From NCBI GenBank assembly GCA_021160355.1, contig JAGHCS010000179.1, forward strand, positions 1 to 9,578: DNA of 9,578 bases. The letters are read 5' to 3'. The notes under the pieces were generated by a model. That model was given only the letters and a program-made list of their open reading frames with translations. It searched no databases and was not told the origin of the DNA. Positions within the stretch are counted from its first letter, which is position 1. Each line of letters begins with the position of its first letter. This stretch comes from Candidatus Cloacimonadota bacterium. Its GTDB lineage: Bacteria > Cloacimonadota > Cloacimonadia > JGIOTU-2. This document shows positions 8,113 through 9,578 of the stretch, piece after piece. The translations under genes were made by a program, and so were the position numbers.

Positions 8113-9549
8113 ATGCAGGAAATTTTTTATATCTCAACGCTCAAAGGAATCAAAACACTGTCCTCTGATAGGCGTCTGAAGATTCTTCGTCACCTGGTTG
8201 ATAAAGAATATACTGCGCAAGAACTTGCATTAAAATTCAAAATTAAGCCAAATGCACTTTGGTATGATATACAGCAACTTGAAAGTGCAGGGCTTATCAA
8301 GTTGGTTGAATCCCAACACGTCCGCGGCACGATCAAGAAATATTTTCGTGCTGTTGCAAAGAATTATTTCGTTGACGTTTCGCTCGGTGAAGCAGATCTC
8401 AGTAAAAGCAATGTCGTTCATGCAATTCTCAATCAGGAAGTCGATGACTGGCGAAGAGAACAAGTCATTAAGGTCAGCTTCAAAGATATTGCGCATAAGA
8501 TCATTACTCACAACCTTGATATAAAAGAAAATGAAAAAGTCGTGATAAGTTACCAGCCAATGCACAGAAAGTTAGTGGAAGATCTTATGGTAGAAATTGC
8601 CCGACAGGGTGCATATGCAATTCCTATCTTCTGGACAAAACGAATGGAATTTAACTTCATCCGCCATGTACCTCTTTCCTTTGCAACCAAGGATGTAATC
8701 AGCGATTTTCTTATTAATGAAGCCAATGCTCATATTATCTTTTCCGGAGAATTCCTCGATGAAATTGAAGATGAAACTCTCAGTGAAGAGCTCATCGAAA
8801 AAAGCGATCTTATTGAAGAAGCTAAGCGTGAAAATGTGCGCAAAACTTACGAAACCGATGTCCGCTTCCTCACAATTGATACAATATACAATAACTTCCA
8901 GAAAGCTGATGCTGAACTGAGAAGTGAGATGTACTGGCGAGCACTCAATGAAGAACCCAAAGATTTATCCAGGAGATGCAATCGTGTAAAAGAGCTTCTT
9001 GCAGCATCAAAAAACATTTCAATTGAAGATGGGAATGGCAGTTTGCTCAACGTGAAGCTTCCTGCAGAGCGAGTTCTCCAAATTAAAGACGGTATTGCAA
9101 ATTCTCTTGCTACTGACTCCGAGCTACCCGGAGGACTGGTTGTCGGTCTGCTTGAAAATGGTAAAATCAATGGCAATTTTCACACAGATTTTGCTTATCT
9201 CTATGACACGCTCTTCGAAGATGTAGATATCACAATTCACGAGAATAAGATAACAAAGATGAAGGCAAGAACAGATAACGAGAAACTTCAAACGCTATTT
9301 AAAAACGCTACCGGAGATAAAGATATCGTTGGCTCGTTCACCATTGGAATGAATCCTGCACTTCATCAAAATATTCATCACCCATATATTAATACAAAAA
9401 TATTCGGTGCCCTCACTCTACAGGTTGGCTGGGATGAACTCGAAGCTACCAGCATTGATTCCAATATGATCGCACAATTCTATATGCTCGATAAAATCAT
9501 TAAAGTCAATAATAAAATTCTTTTTAAAAAAGGAAAGTTAGAAATATAA
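8113..9549 (+). CDS. Winged-helix (ArsR-like) regulator fused to a degenerate M29 aminopeptidase-like domain
   Basis: This is predicted to be a cytoplasmic DNA-binding protein: it has no signal peptide or membrane segment. Residues about 10-80 form an ArsR-like winged helix: LSSDRRLKILRHL, then TAQELALKFKI and the recognition helix around NALWYDIQQLESAGLI, with a wing ending at KKYFRAV. About 118-478 resembles M29 (AmpS-type) aminopeptidases in order: an N-terminal Rossmann-like part (ISYQPMHRKLVEDLM, then ARQGAYAIPIFW), a middle ISIEDGNGSLLNVKL, then ELPGGLVVG (337-345), GSFTIGMN (407-414) and GALTLQVG (432-439). In active M29 enzymes these last three motifs carry metal ligands (LPxGE, GELGxGxN, GTxHxAxG). 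Here the ligands are L, S and L, and the terminal HxD pair is not visible. It is therefore probably non-catalytic and may bind a ligand such as a peptide. The upstream ribosome-binding site is weak (AAGAAAG). The HTH call is strong; the M29 relationship and role are inferred. Confidence 0.85.
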   Translation: MQEIFYISTLKGIKTLSSDRRLKILRHLVDKEYTAQELALKFKIKPNALWYDIQQLESAGLIKLVESQHVRGTIKKYFRAVAKNYFVDVSLGEADLSKSNVVHAILNQEVDDWRREQVIKVSFKDIAHKIITHNLDIKENEKVVISYQPMHRKLVEDLMVEIARQGAYAIPIFWTKRMEFNFIRHVPLSFATKDVISDFLINEANAHIIFSGEFLDEIEDETLSEELIEKSDLIEEAKRENVRKTYETDVRFLTIDTIYNNFQKADAELRSEMYWRALNEEPKDLSRRCNRVKELLAASKNISIEDGNGSLLNVKLPAERVLQIKDGIANSLATDSELPGGLVVGLLENGKINGNFHTDFAYLYDTLFEDVDITIHENKITKMKARTDNEKLQTLFKNATGDKDIVGSFTIGMNPALHQNIHHPYINTKIFGALTLQVGWDELEATSIDSNMIAQFYMLDKIIKVNNKILFKKGKLEI

Positions 9550-9561
9550 AAATAAAATTAA

Positions 9562-9566
9562 GGGGA
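9562..9566 (+). promoter_or_regulatory. Ribosome-binding site of the next gene
   Basis: AGGGGA precedes the ATG at 9572 by about 5 nt. The gap from the regulator stop to this start is only 22 nt, which suggests co-transcription with the regulator. Confidence 0.55.
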
Positions 9567-9571
9567 TCAGT

Positions 9572-9578
9572 ATGAAAA
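9572..9578 (+). CDS. Start of a further gene, cut by the window end
   Basis: Only ATG AAA A is visible (Met-Lys and a partial codon), placed after a good ribosome-binding site. A Met-Lys start fits another exported protein, but nothing about its function can be read. The start itself is plausible from the spacing. Confidence 0.5.

Noticed and set aside
8230..8565. 111-codon open frame on the - strand inside the regulator gene
   Set aside because: It is the complement of the HTH and early M29-like coding sequence, with a Phe/Ile/Cys-rich composition and no motif, so it is a shadow frame.
8847..9176. 109-codon open frame on the - strand inside the regulator gene
   Set aside because: It is opposite conserved M29-like coding sequence and is Ser/Arg/Pro-rich, as expected of a shadow frame.
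1..9578. CRISPR arrays, tRNA or rRNA genes, insertion sequences, attachment sites
   Set aside because: No regularly spaced short repeats, transposase motifs, terminal inverted repeats or recognisable RNA genes were seen on either strand.

Overview
The window is a compact, single-strand stretch of a bacterial genome (roughly 40% GC by eye, AT-rich intergenic DNA, strong GGAGG ribosome-binding sites). It has three complete genes and the first codons of a fourth, all on the + strand. The first two encode very large secreted cysteine proteases of the gingipain family (MEROPS C25). Each ends in a type A sorting domain of the type IX secretion system (T9SS). T9SS cargo with a QNFPNP-type start and a KK-L-L end is typical of the Fibrobacteres-Chlorobi-Bacteroidetes (FCB) superphylum. 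The style of this tail, with CarboxypepD_reg and MAM-like modules, most resembles Cloacimonadota or neighbouring candidate phyla. The phylum assignment is inference.

Layout: 1-168 is an AT-rich leader with a possible promoter and an inverted repeat. 169-4149 encodes a 1326-aa protein whose catalytic domain resembles Kgp (Lys-gingipain). After a 12-nt gap, 4162-8043 encodes a 1293-aa protein whose catalytic domain resembles RgpA/RgpB (Arg-gingipain). A strong hairpin lies at 8053-8084. 8113-9549 encodes a 478-aa ArsR-like winged helix fused to an M29-aminopeptidase-like domain that appears to have lost its metal ligands. A new start codon with its own ribosome-binding site lies at 9572.

How the genes may work together: the two proteases are almost certainly co-transcribed, exported by Sec and then T9SS, and either anchored or released at the cell surface. 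Eye alignment with remembered P. gingivalis sequences places the catalytic His/Cys pair in both at the same 33-residue spacing. It also places the lysine-pocket Asp in the first and the arginine-pocket Asp in the second, so the pair would cover cleavage after both basic residues. The third gene looks like an intracellular one-component regulator whose sensor is a degenerate peptidase fold. A role in sensing peptides or amino acids and controlling the protease operon is an attractive inference, but the sequence alone does not show it.

Most noteworthy are the Kgp-like/Rgp-like tandem operon, the Glu-to-Gln change at the third catalytic position of the second protease, the much stronger conservation of the C-terminal modules than of the protease halves, and the HTH/pseudo-M29 fusion.
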